Origin: Prevotella fusca JCM 17724 | Lineage (GTDB): Bacteria; Bacteroidota; Bacteroidia; Bacteroidales; Bacteroidaceae | Reading direction: 5' to 3' | Length of the DNA stretch: 64,000 bases | Assembly (NCBI RefSeq): GCF_001262015.1 | Contig: NZ_CP012074.1 | Span: 1,744,501-1,808,500 of the forward strand | Shown: positions 45,122 to 54,267 of the stretch, piece after piece | How positions within the stretch are numbered: position 1 is the first letter of the stretch | How the letters are laid out: each line of letters starts with the position of its first letter | Made by a program: the position numbers and the translations under genes | The notes under the pieces: model-generated | What the model was told of the DNA's origin: nothing | Databases searched by the model: none | Seen by the model: the letters and a program-made list of their open reading frames with translations, nothing else

Positions 45122-45430
45122 CACGTCAGTTGGAAATGGGAAGAGGTGTTTATGATGGTCATTATAATATAGTAAGGCTCTAATGATTAGCTTATGTGGA
45201 AATGTTTGTCGGACAGCACTAATGATTAAGCCTAATCAGTCATTAGAGCACAATATCCATTATTCTTATTAATCATATTGTTGCCTGACACCTAATACTC
45301 TCTTGTCGGCATCTTATATGTCTTTATAACTTGACTTAGTCCGCTACGCCTTCGTTACAAATACAAACAATCTGTTCGACAATAAAACAAAATCTGCTTA
45401 GACTCTGATAAAGAATTGGGAATAAATGAT

Positions 45431-45488
45431 GAAAGGCGGTGTTAAGCATCAATTACATTAAATGTAAAGCCGCTTAACATCGCCTTTC
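45431..45488. other. Long compound hairpin
   Basis: GAAAGGCGGTGTTAAGC (45431-45447) pairs with GCTTAACATCGCCTTTC (45472-45488), one G-T wobble. The loop holds a second hairpin TTACAT/ATGTAA. No T-run follows closely. It could be a structured RNA or an extended terminator. Confidence 0.6.
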
Positions 45489-45523
45489 AAAGTTTTCCGG
45501 AGTCATTACTCCTTATCTTCTGC

Positions 45524-45612
45524 AAATTATTTTCACGAGAAAAAACATTTATTTATGTGAGAAGAAATATTTGTTTTCACGAAGAAAAATATTTCTTTTC
45601 ACGAAAATAATT
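45524..45612. repeat. 22-bp-period palindromic array, family 1, copy E
   Basis: Units CACG, TGTG, CACG, CACG begin at 45534, 45556, 45578 and 45600. The core base is changed in most units here but the period is intact. Confidence 0.9.
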
Positions 45613-45635
45613 CGCATCCCACAGTCTGTGGGATG

Positions 45636-45661
45636 AAAAAGGACTTGTAAAAGCCTTTTTT
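45636..45661 (-). terminator. M16 peptidase terminator
   Basis: Minus strand AAAAAAGGCTTTTACAAG then TCCTTTTT: arms GAAAAAGG and CCTTTTTT, T-run on both sides. Confidence 0.65.
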
Positions 45662-45678
45662 CAAACACAGAATGCGCA

Positions 45679-48495
45679 TTATTTTGCAGGTGTCATTACC
45701 ACCTCTGCGTGGTTGCCTGCAGCAAGAATCTGCTTCAGATGAGCTGCGAGCTTAGCTGGGGTGAGCCCCTCAACAGCTGCCTTATAGCCTGTCTGGAAGT
45801 CAATACCTGTCCAGATGTACTCATCAAGTACGTCCATCCAATGGGTGTTGCTCTTGGCAGAAAGCTCTGCATTCTTCAGCATGAAGTCCTTTACTTTCTG
45901 AACCTTGTCGGCATCCATCTTGACGGTATTGTCCTTTATGCCCTCAGCAAGAAGTTTCAAAGCAAGCTCCGACTTCTCCGGATCCATCGGGCAATAGCCC
46001 TGGACAACGGCAATAGCCTTGTTGCCAAGGCGGCGCAGGGAGCCATTTGCGCTTACAGAGTAAGCTGCACTGGCATCCTCGCGGATGCTCTTCAGGTAAA
46101 CCATTGAGAGCACCTGGGCTGCTGCATTGGTAAGAACATCATTCTCAAGGGTGTAAGCAATTGGCGTATGCCACATCTCGAAGGCAATCGCCTTTGGTGT
46201 CTCCGACTTACGTGTGAACTTGTTTACAACCTTACCATTTACATAGCTTGGAACTTCCTTCCAGTTTTCAGCCTTGCCCTTTGGCAGGGATGCGATGTAC
46301 TTTTCAATCAATGGGCGGAATGTTGCCTCATCAAAATTGCCCACGAAGTAGTAAACAAACTGACCGGGATTTGCATAACGCTCCTTCCATATCTGAAGGA
46401 TACGGTCGTAGCTGATGCCCTTCAATGAGTTAAGCGTCAATGGAGCGTAACGTGCTTCGTGACCATAGATAGTGCAGGTGAGAGAATCACCGAATACGCT
46501 TTCTGGTGAGAGGTCTTTGTTCTTCAGTGCCAATTCAAACTGTGCCATCATTGCCTTGTAGGAATCTTCATCCTTGGCAACATTGGTGAAGTTGAGGTAA
46601 AGCAGCTGCATCATGGTTTCTATGTCCTTTGGAACACATGAACCGCCGAGCATCTGATAGTAGCTTGACATAGAACATGACATTGATGCCTGCTTGCCGG
46701 AGAGTGCCTTCTGGAGTTCCTGACGTGAGAAATTGCCCAATCCGCTGTATCCGAGAACAGCATCAAAGAGCTGCAGGTTATTGAAGTCAGCCTTGCCATA
46801 AAGCCCCTTGCCGCCCTTTGCAACAGCCTGGAACTGTATTTCATTGTCCTTGAAGTCAGTCTTTTTCAGAATGACACGTGCACCGTTGCTCAGTGTCAGT
46901 TCCTTGTAACCGAGCACCTTGTTTTCCTTCTCGCCGGTAATCTTGCCTGCCTTAGGGAGCTTCTTCTCATCGAGCAGCGGCTCCTGCTTCACGTTGTCAA
47001 CGTATGGTTCAATCTTCTCGGCACGTACGGCTTTGACAGCCTGTGCCATCTGAGACTCTGTTGGATAAGCCTTGCCAGCCTTCTCCTGTGCGAATATATA
47101 TGCTACGAAGTTGCTGTCATTGTCAGTGATGAGTTCCTGGGCATATTTGTTGATAACGTCAACGTTCAGTGCAGGCATCTCAATCAGCTGCTTCATAATC
47201 TGATACTCTTCCTCCTTGCCCGGGATAGGCTCGTTGGCAAGATAATGGTCGCGGAGCTCATCGCCATACTGTGAGTTCTTAATCTTATTACGGTTGACAT
47301 AAGCTGACTCCAGCTGAGAGAGGTATTCAGACTTCATACGGTCGAACTCGCCAGCAGTAAAGCCATACTGACGGACACGCTGTGCCTCACGGTAGATTGC
47401 CGAAAGCGCATCTATATCCTTTCCGTCCTTAGCATCTGCTTCCATTGTAAACGCTGCCTTTGGCTTTGAAATCAGATAATCGCCATCATAAGAATAGGCA
47501 CTTGTAAAAGGACTTTCAGGCTTCTGTGCCAACTCGGAAAGACGTTGGTTGAGCATCATGCTGATGATGTTCTTTGCATAAGAGTCTATGTAATAGTACA
47601 TGTCACCCTTCTGTGAATCAGGGAATGCGTCATGCTTCATGCAGAAACCCACCTGGCTGTAAGGCATCTCCTTGTCCTTTCCGAACACGTAGATGGCTTC
47701 TTTGGTGTCAGGCACCTGCTCCTCAACCACCTGAGCTGCGTTGGAAGGTACGGTAGAGTTTGCCCAGAGCTTCTTGATTTCGTTCTCTGTATGGTCCACA
47801 TCCACATCACCTACAACGATGATGCACTGGTTGTCAGGGCGATACCACTTCTTGTAGTAGTCGCGGAGGTCCTGATAAGGAAAGTTGTCAACAATGCTCA
47901 TCAAGCCGATTGGCATACGATGACCGTACTTTGAGTCAGGATAGAACTTCGGCAATACGTCATCATAGATTCGCATTACCGGACTACGGCGCAGCTGCCA
48001 CTCCTGATGAATGACTCCACGCTCCTTGTCAATCTCCTTATCGGCAAGAACCAAGCCGTTTGACCAGTCCTTGAGAATCAGCAAGCAAGAGTCGAGAGCC
48101 GTCTGACGGGCTGTCGGTACGTCGCAGATACGATAGACTGTCTGGTCGATGCTGGTGTAAGCATTCAGATTGCTGCCGAATGCAACACCGAGTGAACGGG
48201 TGTATTCGAGGAGGGTAGAGTCGGGGAAATGCTCCGAACCGTTGAATGCCATGTGCTCAAGGAAGTGAGCCAGACCACGCTGGTTGTCGTTCTCCTGAAT
48301 GGAACCGACACGTTGCGCAATGTAGAAGTTGGCTACACGCTCCGGCCATTCGTTGTGGAGGATGTAGTAAGTTAAGCCGTTGCTGAGCTTACCTTGTCTT
48401 ACGTTTTTGTTCACAGGAATCGGTCCCATCTGCTGTGCAGATACCATACCAGTGACAAAAAGTAAGACGATTAAGAATAAATGTTTGATTTTCAT
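45679..48495 (-). CDS. M16-family zinc metallopeptidase, exported
   Basis: 938 residues from 48495, where a signal peptide (MKIKHLFLIVLLFVTGMVSAQ) begins; the longer frame from 48537 would start inside the -7 box. First M16 half: HFLEHMAFNGSEHF holds the inverted zinc motif HxxEH, and KERGVIHQEW the third ligand Glu. Three further M16 lobes follow, the last two without HxxEH (degenerate half). This is the long pitrilysin-like layout in one chain. It probably degrades peptides in the periplasm. No partner gene is adjacent. Confidence 0.94.
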   Translation of the reverse strand: MKIKHLFLIVLLFVTGMVSAQQMGPIPVNKNVRQGKLSNGLTYYILHNEWPERVANFYIAQRVGSIQENDNQRGLAHFLEHMAFNGSEHFPDSTLLEYTRSLGVAFGSNLNAYTSIDQTVYRICDVPTARQTALDSCLLILKDWSNGLVLADKEIDKERGVIHQEWQLRRSPVMRIYDDVLPKFYPDSKYGHRMPIGLMSIVDNFPYQDLRDYYKKWYRPDNQCIIVVGDVDVDHTENEIKKLWANSTVPSNAAQVVEEQVPDTKEAIYVFGKDKEMPYSQVGFCMKHDAFPDSQKGDMYYYIDSYAKNIISMMLNQRLSELAQKPESPFTSAYSYDGDYLISKPKAAFTMEADAKDGKDIDALSAIYREAQRVRQYGFTAGEFDRMKSEYLSQLESAYVNRNKIKNSQYGDELRDHYLANEPIPGKEEEYQIMKQLIEMPALNVDVINKYAQELITDNDSNFVAYIFAQEKAGKAYPTESQMAQAVKAVRAEKIEPYVDNVKQEPLLDEKKLPKAGKITGEKENKVLGYKELTLSNGARVILKKTDFKDNEIQFQAVAKGGKGLYGKADFNNLQLFDAVLGYSGLGNFSRQELQKALSGKQASMSCSMSSYYQMLGGSCVPKDIETMMQLLYLNFTNVAKDEDSYKAMMAQFELALKNKDLSPESVFGDSLTCTIYGHEARYAPLTLNSLKGISYDRILQIWKERYANPGQFVYYFVGNFDEATFRPLIEKYIASLPKGKAENWKEVPSYVNGKVVNKFTRKSETPKAIAFEMWHTPIAYTLENDVLTNAAAQVLSMVYLKSIREDASAAYSVSANGSLRRLGNKAIAVVQGYCPMDPEKSELALKLLAEGIKDNTVKMDADKVQKVKDFMLKNAELSAKSNTHWMDVLDEYIWTGIDFQTGYKAAVEGLTPAKLAAHLKQILAAGNHAEVVMTPAK

Positions 48496-48534
48496 CTTAA
48501 ACGTTGTTTGTAATTTAATATTAGTTTTATGACA

Positions 48535-48542
48535 CAAAGATA
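48535..48542 (-). promoter_or_regulatory. -7 box of the M16 peptidase gene
   Basis: Minus strand TATCTTTG, 39 bases before the ATG at 48495. Confidence 0.65.
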
Positions 48543-48607
48543 CATAAAAATCCGTTATGCAATCCGTTTTTTTCCTTTTTTATATATTGACAAAGTGTCA
48601 ATAAAGA

Positions 48608-49552
48608 TTATTCTGTCGGTAAATCCATTTGCTGACGCTCGTTATACAGAATATTACGGGGGTGATGTTCAAGGATTTCCTGTCGCAGCGTGGAGGTGTC
48701 AATATGGGTGTAAATCTCTGTCGTTCCGATACTTTCGTGTCCTAACATTGCCTGAATTGCACGTAAATCGGCACCTCCTTCGAGCAGGGAAGTGGCAAAG
48801 GAATGGCGCAGGGTGTGAGGGGAAATGGTCTTCTTGATACCTGCTTCGACCGCATATCGCTTAATCATGATGAGAATCATGGTACGGGTAAGATGGTGCC
48901 CACGGCGGTTAAGGAAGACATAATCTTCCTCTCCGGGCTTGATTTTCATCACATTGCGGTCGGCAAACCAGTAGTTCAGTTCATCTAAAGCACGAGGTGA
49001 AATCGGAACTAATCGTTCCTTCGACCCTTTACCCATCACTCGGACATACTGTTCTTCGATATACAGATTGGAAAGTTTCAGATTTGTAAGTTCAGATACA
49101 CGCAGTCCACAAGAGAACAGGACTTCAATAATGGCACGGTTTCGGTGTCCTTCCCACTTTGATAGGTCTATCGCCTGCTCTAAAAGGTCTACTTCTGCAG
49201 TGGAAAGAACTTCCGGTAAGTGGTCGGGTTGCTTCGGCGACTCCAATAACTCAGTCGGGTCAACCTCTAAATAACCGTCAAGAACAAGGAAACGATAGAA
49301 CTGTCGCACCCCACTGAGGATGCGAGCCAGGGAGCGGGGACCGATGCCAAGGTCAGAAATAAAGGCTGCAAAGTGTTCCAAGTCTTCTAACTTCACATCC
49401 AATACGTCAACCTGCTCCACAGCAAGATAGCGCAGGAGCTTATCCAAATCACGCATATAAGCATCCAGCGTATTAGCCGAGTGCCCCTTCTCTAACTTCA
49501 GATAACGGCGGTAACGGCTGACAATATCCTTTGAATTCTTGTCTGTTTCCAT
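48608..49552 (-). CDS. xerD: Tyrosine recombinase XerD
   Basis: 314 residues. N-terminal SAM-like domain (RYRRYLKLEKGHSANTLDAY). The catalytic set is complete: Arg in CGLRVSELTNL, Lys in MGKGSKERLVP, HTLRHSFAT, LGHES, and Tyr in TTEIYTHID. XerD with XerC resolves chromosome dimers at dif. Arrangement and length fit XerD and not an integrase of a mobile element, and no att-like repeats flank it. Divergent from aroQ. Confidence 0.93.
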   Translation of the reverse strand: METDKNSKDIVSRYRRYLKLEKGHSANTLDAYMRDLDKLLRYLAVEQVDVLDVKLEDLEHFAAFISDLGIGPRSLARILSGVRQFYRFLVLDGYLEVDPTELLESPKQPDHLPEVLSTAEVDLLEQAIDLSKWEGHRNRAIIEVLFSCGLRVSELTNLKLSNLYIEEQYVRVMGKGSKERLVPISPRALDELNYWFADRNVMKIKPGEEDYVFLNRRGHHLTRTMILIMIKRYAVEAGIKKTISPHTLRHSFATSLLEGGADLRAIQAMLGHESIGTTEIYTHIDTSTLRQEILEHHPRNILYNERQQMDLPTE

Positions 49553-49585
49553 TTAATTTCTTATTTTTGCATACTGCAATTTACA

Positions 49586-49595
49586 TGCAAAGATA
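49586..49595 (-). promoter_or_regulatory. xerD -7 box
   Basis: Minus strand TATCTTTGCA, about 35 bases before the start. Confidence 0.62.
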
Positions 49596-49627
49596 CATCA
49601 AAAAACGATATTTGAGAAGAAAGAGAT

Positions 49628-50047
49628 ATGAAAGTAATCATCATCAACGGTCCTAACTTGAACCTCTTAGGGGTGCGTGAGCCTAAGATATACGGTAGTC
49701 TGTCAATGGAAACATTCCTTTCACAGCTGCGTGAAAGCTATCCTGACAGCACCATCGACTATTACCAAAGTAATGTTGAGGGAGAACTGATCAACAAACT
49801 GCAGGAGACAGGATTCTCGTATGATGGAATCATCCTCAATGCGGGTGCTTATACGCATACAAGTATTGCCCTTTTGGATTGCATCCGTTCCCTGCAAACA
49901 CCAGTGATAGAGGTACATATCAGCAATGTCAACGACCGTGAGGACTTCCGCCGGCACTCAATGATTGCCCCAGCCTGCAAGGGTACTATCCAAGGATTTG
50001 GTCTTAACAGCTACAGATTGGCTATGGAAGCATTGTCGCTCTTATAA
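49628..50047 (+). CDS. aroQ: 3-dehydroquinate dehydratase, type II
   Basis: 139 residues. INGPNLNLLGVREPKIYG with the catalytic Tyr, NAGAYTHTSIALLD, and EVHISNVNDREDFRRHS with the catalytic His are the family blocks. It forms 3-dehydroshikimate in the shikimate pathway as a dodecamer. The O-methyltransferase gene follows 32 bases downstream, so they are probably one transcript. Confidence 0.96.
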   Translation: MKVIIINGPNLNLLGVREPKIYGSLSMETFLSQLRESYPDSTIDYYQSNVEGELINKLQETGFSYDGIILNAGAYTHTSIALLDCIRSLQTPVIEVHISNVNDREDFRRHSMIAPACKGTIQGFGLNSYRLAMEALSLL

Positions 50048-50079
50048 TCTTTCGTTTCTCATCATCACCATTAACACCC

Positions 50080-50745
50080 ATGCCAACAACCAACACCTAT
50101 ACTTCTCTCACTGACGAAGCGGGCTGCGACGCCTATCTTGCCTCGCATATTGACCCGGAAGGCGATTACCTTTACCGCCTCTATCGTGCCACAAACATCC
50201 ATACCATTCACGGACGTATGGCAAGCGGACACCTGCAAGGGCGACTCCTGAAGATGCTTGTACAGATGATACGCCCCAAGAATATCCTCGAAGTGGGTAC
50301 TTTCAGCGGTTATTCGGCTATCTGTATGGCTGAAGGACTGGAAGAAGGTGGCAGGCTCTATACCTTTGAAATCAATGATGAGATGGAGGATTTCACGCGT
50401 CCTTGGATTGAAGGGGCGCCTGTTGCCGACAAGATTGATTTCCGAATCGGTGATGCTGCGGAAGAAGCTCCGAAGTTAGGAATCATGTTTGATATGGCTT
50501 TCGTTGATGGCGACAAGCGGAACTATACGGAAGTATATGAGAAACTGTTGCCCGTCATCCGTCCCGGTGGCTATATCCTTGCTGACAACACGCTGTGGGA
50601 CTGGCACGTCATTGACCCTGCCTACGACCACGACCATCAGACTATTGGTATCCGTCACTTCAATGATTTCATTGCCAAGGATGACCGCATCGAGAAGGTT
50701 ATCCTGCCGTTGCGTGATGGCTTGACACTGATTAGAAAGAAATAA
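50080..50745 (+). CDS. Class I SAM-dependent O-methyltransferase
   Basis: 221 residues of the catechol/caffeoyl-CoA O-methyltransferase family. ILEVGTFSGYSAICMAEGL is the SAM loop, MAFVDGDKRNYTEVYEKLLPVIRPGGYILADN holds the metal-binding Asp and Asn, and IRHFNDFIAKD closes the site. The methyl acceptor is unknown. In operon with aroQ. No terminator hairpin is obvious. Confidence 0.92.
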   Translation: MPTTNTYTSLTDEAGCDAYLASHIDPEGDYLYRLYRATNIHTIHGRMASGHLQGRLLKMLVQMIRPKNILEVGTFSGYSAICMAEGLEEGGRLYTFEINDEMEDFTRPWIEGAPVADKIDFRIGDAAEEAPKLGIMFDMAFVDGDKRNYTEVYEKLLPVIRPGGYILADNTLWDWHVIDPAYDHDHQTIGIRHFNDFIAKDDRIEKVILPLRDGLTLIRKK

Positions 50746-51299
50746 GCAGTCTGCCAACATCCTATATCCAAAAGATTAAGAAGAAGCCTTGCTGTTCAAG
50801 AAGGTGTGATTGGAAGTGGTCAGTCTCCAAGTTAAGATTAAATCGTGCTTTTGCGGATTATGAAAGGGAATATTACAAGTTAGTGTTGTCTGGTAAATAC
50901 TTCCCGTATGTGTTAGTCATTGGTGCCTTACTGTATTTTATAATGATAATAAAGAAACTCTCTTTCCCATTTTCTACCGATGTGTTGTTGCCCAGCACAC
51001 GTGGTGTTAAGGGTAAACACCAATCGTGTTGTTGGTAAACACCAATGGTGTTAGGGGCTAAACACCTTGCGGTATGTTGCCGGGATGCGAGTAACTTGTT
51101 GTCAGGAAAGCGTCGTGTTACCAAAAGGTAAACAATACCTGTTTGATTTGGAGAGACTTGCTTTTCCAACGATAAGATGATGTTCTCTGTTTAAAAGGAT
51201 TCCACACGGGAGGTTATACTGTTTAACCTAAATCGGTCATCAGAGCCTGTGCATCCTCTTCATTTATGGAGGTGATAAGAAATGAGCTTTTGTTTCATT
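50746..51299. other. Convergent intergenic region
   Basis: About 550 bases between convergent genes. Only the family 2 array near 50984-51083 stands out. I see no further gene or tRNA. Confidence 0.5.
50984..51083. repeat. 22-bp-period palindromic array, family 2, copy 3
   Basis: CAC anchors at 50996, 51018, 51040 and 51063 (intervals 22, 22, 23). It lies on the opposite strand to copies 1 and 2; on the minus strand it begins GGCAACATACCGCAAGGTG, like copy 2. Confidence 0.87.
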
Positions 51300-52100
51300 T
51301 TATTTCCTTTGTCCACAGCTGTCCTTTATGCGCTCATAGAACTGTCCGAGAATCTCAAGCATATCATCGGGCAGATAGCTGACAGCCTTCTCAATCATCC
51401 ATTCCGGCGCCTGATAATAGGCTTCAGCAACAGAACCGGCAATGCACGCCTTCGTGTCCGTATCGCCATCACATAGCACAGCGAGGCGGATAGTCTCCTC
51501 AAAGCTGTTGGCATCCATGAAGCAGCGCAGTGCCATCGGTACGGTTTCCTGACACGTTCCATCGAAGTGTCCCTGTGCTCCGATCTTCTTGATGTCCCGC
51601 ATGGGCGGTAGTTCGTAGCCGAAGAACTTCTCTACTTTCCGTTCTACGTCCGACTTTGAGAAGCGCATCAGGCGCAGCCAGCAGATGACTTCAGCAATAC
51701 ATTGTGCACCTTTCACGCCCTCGGGATGGTTATGACTTACGATGGCGCTCTTCTTTGCTTCCTCAAGCACATCCTCCCACTCGTCAAACAGCCAGCCGAT
51801 GGAGCTGACACGCATGGCTGAACCATTGCCGAAAGAGTTTGTGGGCTGTGGGTCTTCAGAATGAATCCATTGGTAGAAACGGTTGCCGTATGAGCCCATC
51901 GGGTCAGGATAGCGCCGGCACCAGTCGAGCAGGCTCTCCTTATAGTCACGACCGTTCAGCACCGCATCGGCAACAGCGATGGTGCAGATAGTGTCATCCG
52001 TGTAAGAACAATCGGATGTGAAAAGCTCAAATCCTTTCTGTGGAGCTGCTCCGAATTCGAAGCGTGAGCCAACAATGTCTCCTATAATAGCACCAATCAT
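51300..52100 (-). CDS. ADP-ribosylglycohydrolase (DraG family)
   Basis: 266 residues. MIGAIIGDIVGSRFEF starts the fold; SYTDDTICTIAVADA carries the first metal Asp pair (TDDT) and LCDGDTDTKACIAGSVAEAYY the second (DGDTDT). These all-helical enzymes use two Mg ions to remove ADP-ribose from proteins or nucleic acids, or act on related nucleosides. The substrate cannot be told. Nothing nearby suggests a paired ADP-ribosyltransferase. Confidence 0.9.
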   Translation of the reverse strand: MIGAIIGDIVGSRFEFGAAPQKGFELFTSDCSYTDDTICTIAVADAVLNGRDYKESLLDWCRRYPDPMGSYGNRFYQWIHSEDPQPTNSFGNGSAMRVSSIGWLFDEWEDVLEEAKKSAIVSHNHPEGVKGAQCIAEVICWLRLMRFSKSDVERKVEKFFGYELPPMRDIKKIGAQGHFDGTCQETVPMALRCFMDANSFEETIRLAVLCDGDTDTKACIAGSVAEAYYQAPEWMIEKAVSYLPDDMLEILGQFYERIKDSCGQRK

Positions 52101-52276
52101 AAAGTCTTTTTCCCAGTTCTTCTTCCTTTAAAGCGGGGGAGTGGAATGAACTTTGGGGTATATCTTTTCTTTTAATTGTTAGTAGTAAATAGATGTTTAA
52201 AACGGTAACCGTGCCCTCATCCTTTGTGAAGTAGATGGAGGTGAGACGGTGGAAAGGTCTTTGGGTGGGCTTTAAG

Positions 52277-52348
52277 TACTCCGACCGGGAATCGAACCCG
52301 GATCAAAGGTTTAGGAAACCTACGTTCTATCCATTGAACTATCAGAGC
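52277..52348 (-). tRNA. tRNA-Arg (anticodon CCT)
   Basis: Minus strand: acceptor GCTCTGA pairs with TCGGAGT (two wobbles), D arm GTTC/GAAC, anticodon stem TAGGT/ACCTT with loop TTCCTAA, T arm CCGGG/CCCGG around TTCGATT. Anticodon CCT reads AGG. The terminal CCA is not encoded. Confidence 0.9.
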
Positions 52349-52404
52349 GAGTTTTTCAAGCATTGCTTTGCTTCCATTCGGTGGCTATGCAATGACTCTT
52401 GTCT

Positions 52405-52414
52405 GCAAAGGTAG
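52405..52414 (-). promoter_or_regulatory. tRNA-Arg -7 box
   Basis: Minus strand TACCTTTGCA, about 57 bases before the mature 5' end. Confidence 0.6.
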
Positions 52415-52490
52415 GAAAAAAAAGTTATATATATAGTGAAACGACAGATTTTTTACCTTTTTCTTATTGTTACTGTTTGTGGTTTTAAAC

Positions 52491-52536
52491 TAAAAATGGC
52501 TGTATCAAGCGGCATCATGTGCCAGTTGATACAGCC
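52491..52536 (-). terminator. C69 dipeptidase terminator
   Basis: GGCTGTATCAA and TTGATACAGCC form an 11-bp stem with inner GGC/GCC; the minus strand continues ATTTTTAG. Confidence 0.82.
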
Positions 52537-52572
52537 CGTCTTGTTGTCATCAACGTAGGATTATGCCTACAT

Positions 52573-54015
52573 TTATGCTCCGTGGAAGAGATATTCCTGC
52601 TGAATGTCCTGTGTCATCAGCGTGAAGAGTTTTTCCTGCAGACGGTCGGCAAGGTCGAGCGCACTGTTGAGAATCCTGTCAGAGAACTCCTGCAGCATAT
52701 CTTGTGCGTGGAGAGGCTGCGTCTTGTAGATGCGCAGATACTCCTCTTCCATCTCACGCTGGCGCTGGTCGGTCTCAGCTTCAAACTTCGCATACGCCTC
52801 CTTGATGACAGGCGCATACTTGTTGTAGTTGGTCATACCCAATGCCATTACCTTGCGGAACTTCCAGTAAGCTGAGTCAGCACTTGACTCACCATTACCC
52901 TTTGTATAAGCCTCTGGGTAAGAAGTGACACCCTGATAGAGTGGGAGGAACACACCGAGGTCTGCCATACCCATTGCTACATAGTTGACACAGCCGATAG
53001 CCTGTGGAAGTTCCGGGCGTACCTGTAAGAGGTGGGTCTGCGTGGTACGGAAGATAGAAACCGGACGATAAGGTTCCTTTGGATTACAGTTGAGATATGG
53101 GTCGTGATCCGTATTGTCGTAGTGGAAGCGGAATGCCGTGCGGAGTTCAGTCAGTGTGACCTTATGAGCAGCCTTGGCGAAGACAGGGAAGGTGTTTTTT
53201 GTTACATCATTCTTGATTTCCGGGGAGAATAACTGCTGCAATCCCCATACACGTGGATAGTTGTAGGTGGTGTCGAGCTTGATGTCACGTGCGTAAGCCT
53301 CGTGGAAGTCGAAGGCACCTTGTGCAGGATTGTAGAGTCCGTTCTTCTCAGCAAACTCAATCAAGTCGGCTGATGCGAGATAATTCTCCTTGTCATTCGG
53401 GTCGTATGTGCGGAAACGACTTTGGTTACCAGTTACGAAGTACTGATCCTTTGGCATACGGCAGGCCAACCAGCGATGACCGCAAGCTGTCTCCAAGTAC
53501 CATATCTCCTTGCTATCCACAAAGCCGATACCGAAGCCTTCAGCAATACCGTGTTTCTCAATGAGCATACCCAGTCGCTCAACACCTTCACGGGCGGTGT
53601 GGATATAAGGTAGAGTGATATTGAAGACAGAGTTCTCTGCCACGCCATTCTCTACCAATGGGTCGTGTTTCAACACCTCGTCGTTGCTGAAGATACTCTC
53701 CGTCGCACTCATGCCGACACCTGCTGTGTTGAATCCGGCACTGCCCCAATGGCTGTGGAGATTATACGGAGAAAGGGCTGTATAGCCCAAAGCCTTCTCA
53801 GGGAGTTCGCAACGGAAAGGGCTGTCCTTTGCAATGAACTCACGTGGACCATTGTCCGTATCTTCAAATATCTCGTAGTTCTTTGCTTCCATAGCGTCCC
53901 AATCCTCTGAACGCGCTACTATCATAGAACCATCAGCGGTCTGTTCTTGTCCGACGATGATGGTTGTACACTCTGACGGGAGTTTGTGCTTTATTTGCAC
54001 TTTGTTTGTTTTCAT
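52573..54015 (-). CDS. C69-family dipeptidase
   Basis: 480 residues, Ntn-hydrolase. The short 15-residue leader before Cys16 (SECTTIIVGQ) fits self-removal to expose the nucleophile; TADGSMIVARSEDWD and the MSATESIFSN block are typical of PepD-like members. It splits dipeptides, probably in the cytoplasm since no signal peptide is visible. Monocistronic, with a clear terminator and a -7 box (minus TATTTTTG, 54063-54056). Confidence 0.92.
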   Translation of the reverse strand: MKTNKVQIKHKLPSECTTIIVGQEQTADGSMIVARSEDWDAMEAKNYEIFEDTDNGPREFIAKDSPFRCELPEKALGYTALSPYNLHSHWGSAGFNTAGVGMSATESIFSNDEVLKHDPLVENGVAENSVFNITLPYIHTAREGVERLGMLIEKHGIAEGFGIGFVDSKEIWYLETACGHRWLACRMPKDQYFVTGNQSRFRTYDPNDKENYLASADLIEFAEKNGLYNPAQGAFDFHEAYARDIKLDTTYNYPRVWGLQQLFSPEIKNDVTKNTFPVFAKAAHKVTLTELRTAFRFHYDNTDHDPYLNCNPKEPYRPVSIFRTTQTHLLQVRPELPQAIGCVNYVAMGMADLGVFLPLYQGVTSYPEAYTKGNGESSADSAYWKFRKVMALGMTNYNKYAPVIKEAYAKFEAETDQRQREMEEEYLRIYKTQPLHAQDMLQEFSDRILNSALDLADRLQEKLFTLMTQDIQQEYLFHGA

Positions 54016-54055
54016 AAGCTTAAAAGTCTTAGTTCTTGTTGTTAATTACTGACAA

Positions 54056-54063
54056 CAAAAATA
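54056..54063 (-). promoter_or_regulatory. -7 box of the C69 dipeptidase gene
   Basis: Minus strand TATTTTTG, about 40 bases before the ATG. Confidence 0.5.
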
Positions 54064-54203
54064 GCAAATATTTGTGAAAGCAGGGAAAGCAGGAAAGACA
54101 AAAAATATAAAAGGGTGTTGTTAAAGGTGCAAAATACCCATATATAATTATTGCTACATAGTCTTTTATGCAGTTTAAGGTTGGAATATAAAGGGAAAAG
54201 TGT

Positions 54204-54211
54204 TATTTTTG
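54204..54211 (+). promoter_or_regulatory. -7 box of the second FG-GAP-like lipoprotein gene
   Basis: TATTTTTG within AGTGTTATTTTTGCAGCGTG. A very similar string precedes the second Fic gene. Confidence 0.55.
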
Positions 54212-54267
54212 CAGCGTGTGAAGTATAACGATGTTATTTGCTGAAAAGCATTAAGCACATTATTATT

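Larger units (their letters stand above)
44930..45678. other. Repeat-rich convergent intergenic region
   Basis: About 750 bases between secDF and the M16 peptidase with no credible gene. It holds a family 2 array, an imperfect inverted pair of CTAATGATTAG-type words (45178-45250), a long hairpin (45431-45488), a family 1 array, a perfect short hairpin CATCCCACA/TGTGGGATG (45615-45635) and a terminator. Confidence 0.7.

Noticed and set aside
48608..49552. XerD as the integrase of a mobile element
   Set aside because: Length and motifs fit the housekeeping recombinase, it sits among core genes, and no att-like direct repeats or cargo were seen.
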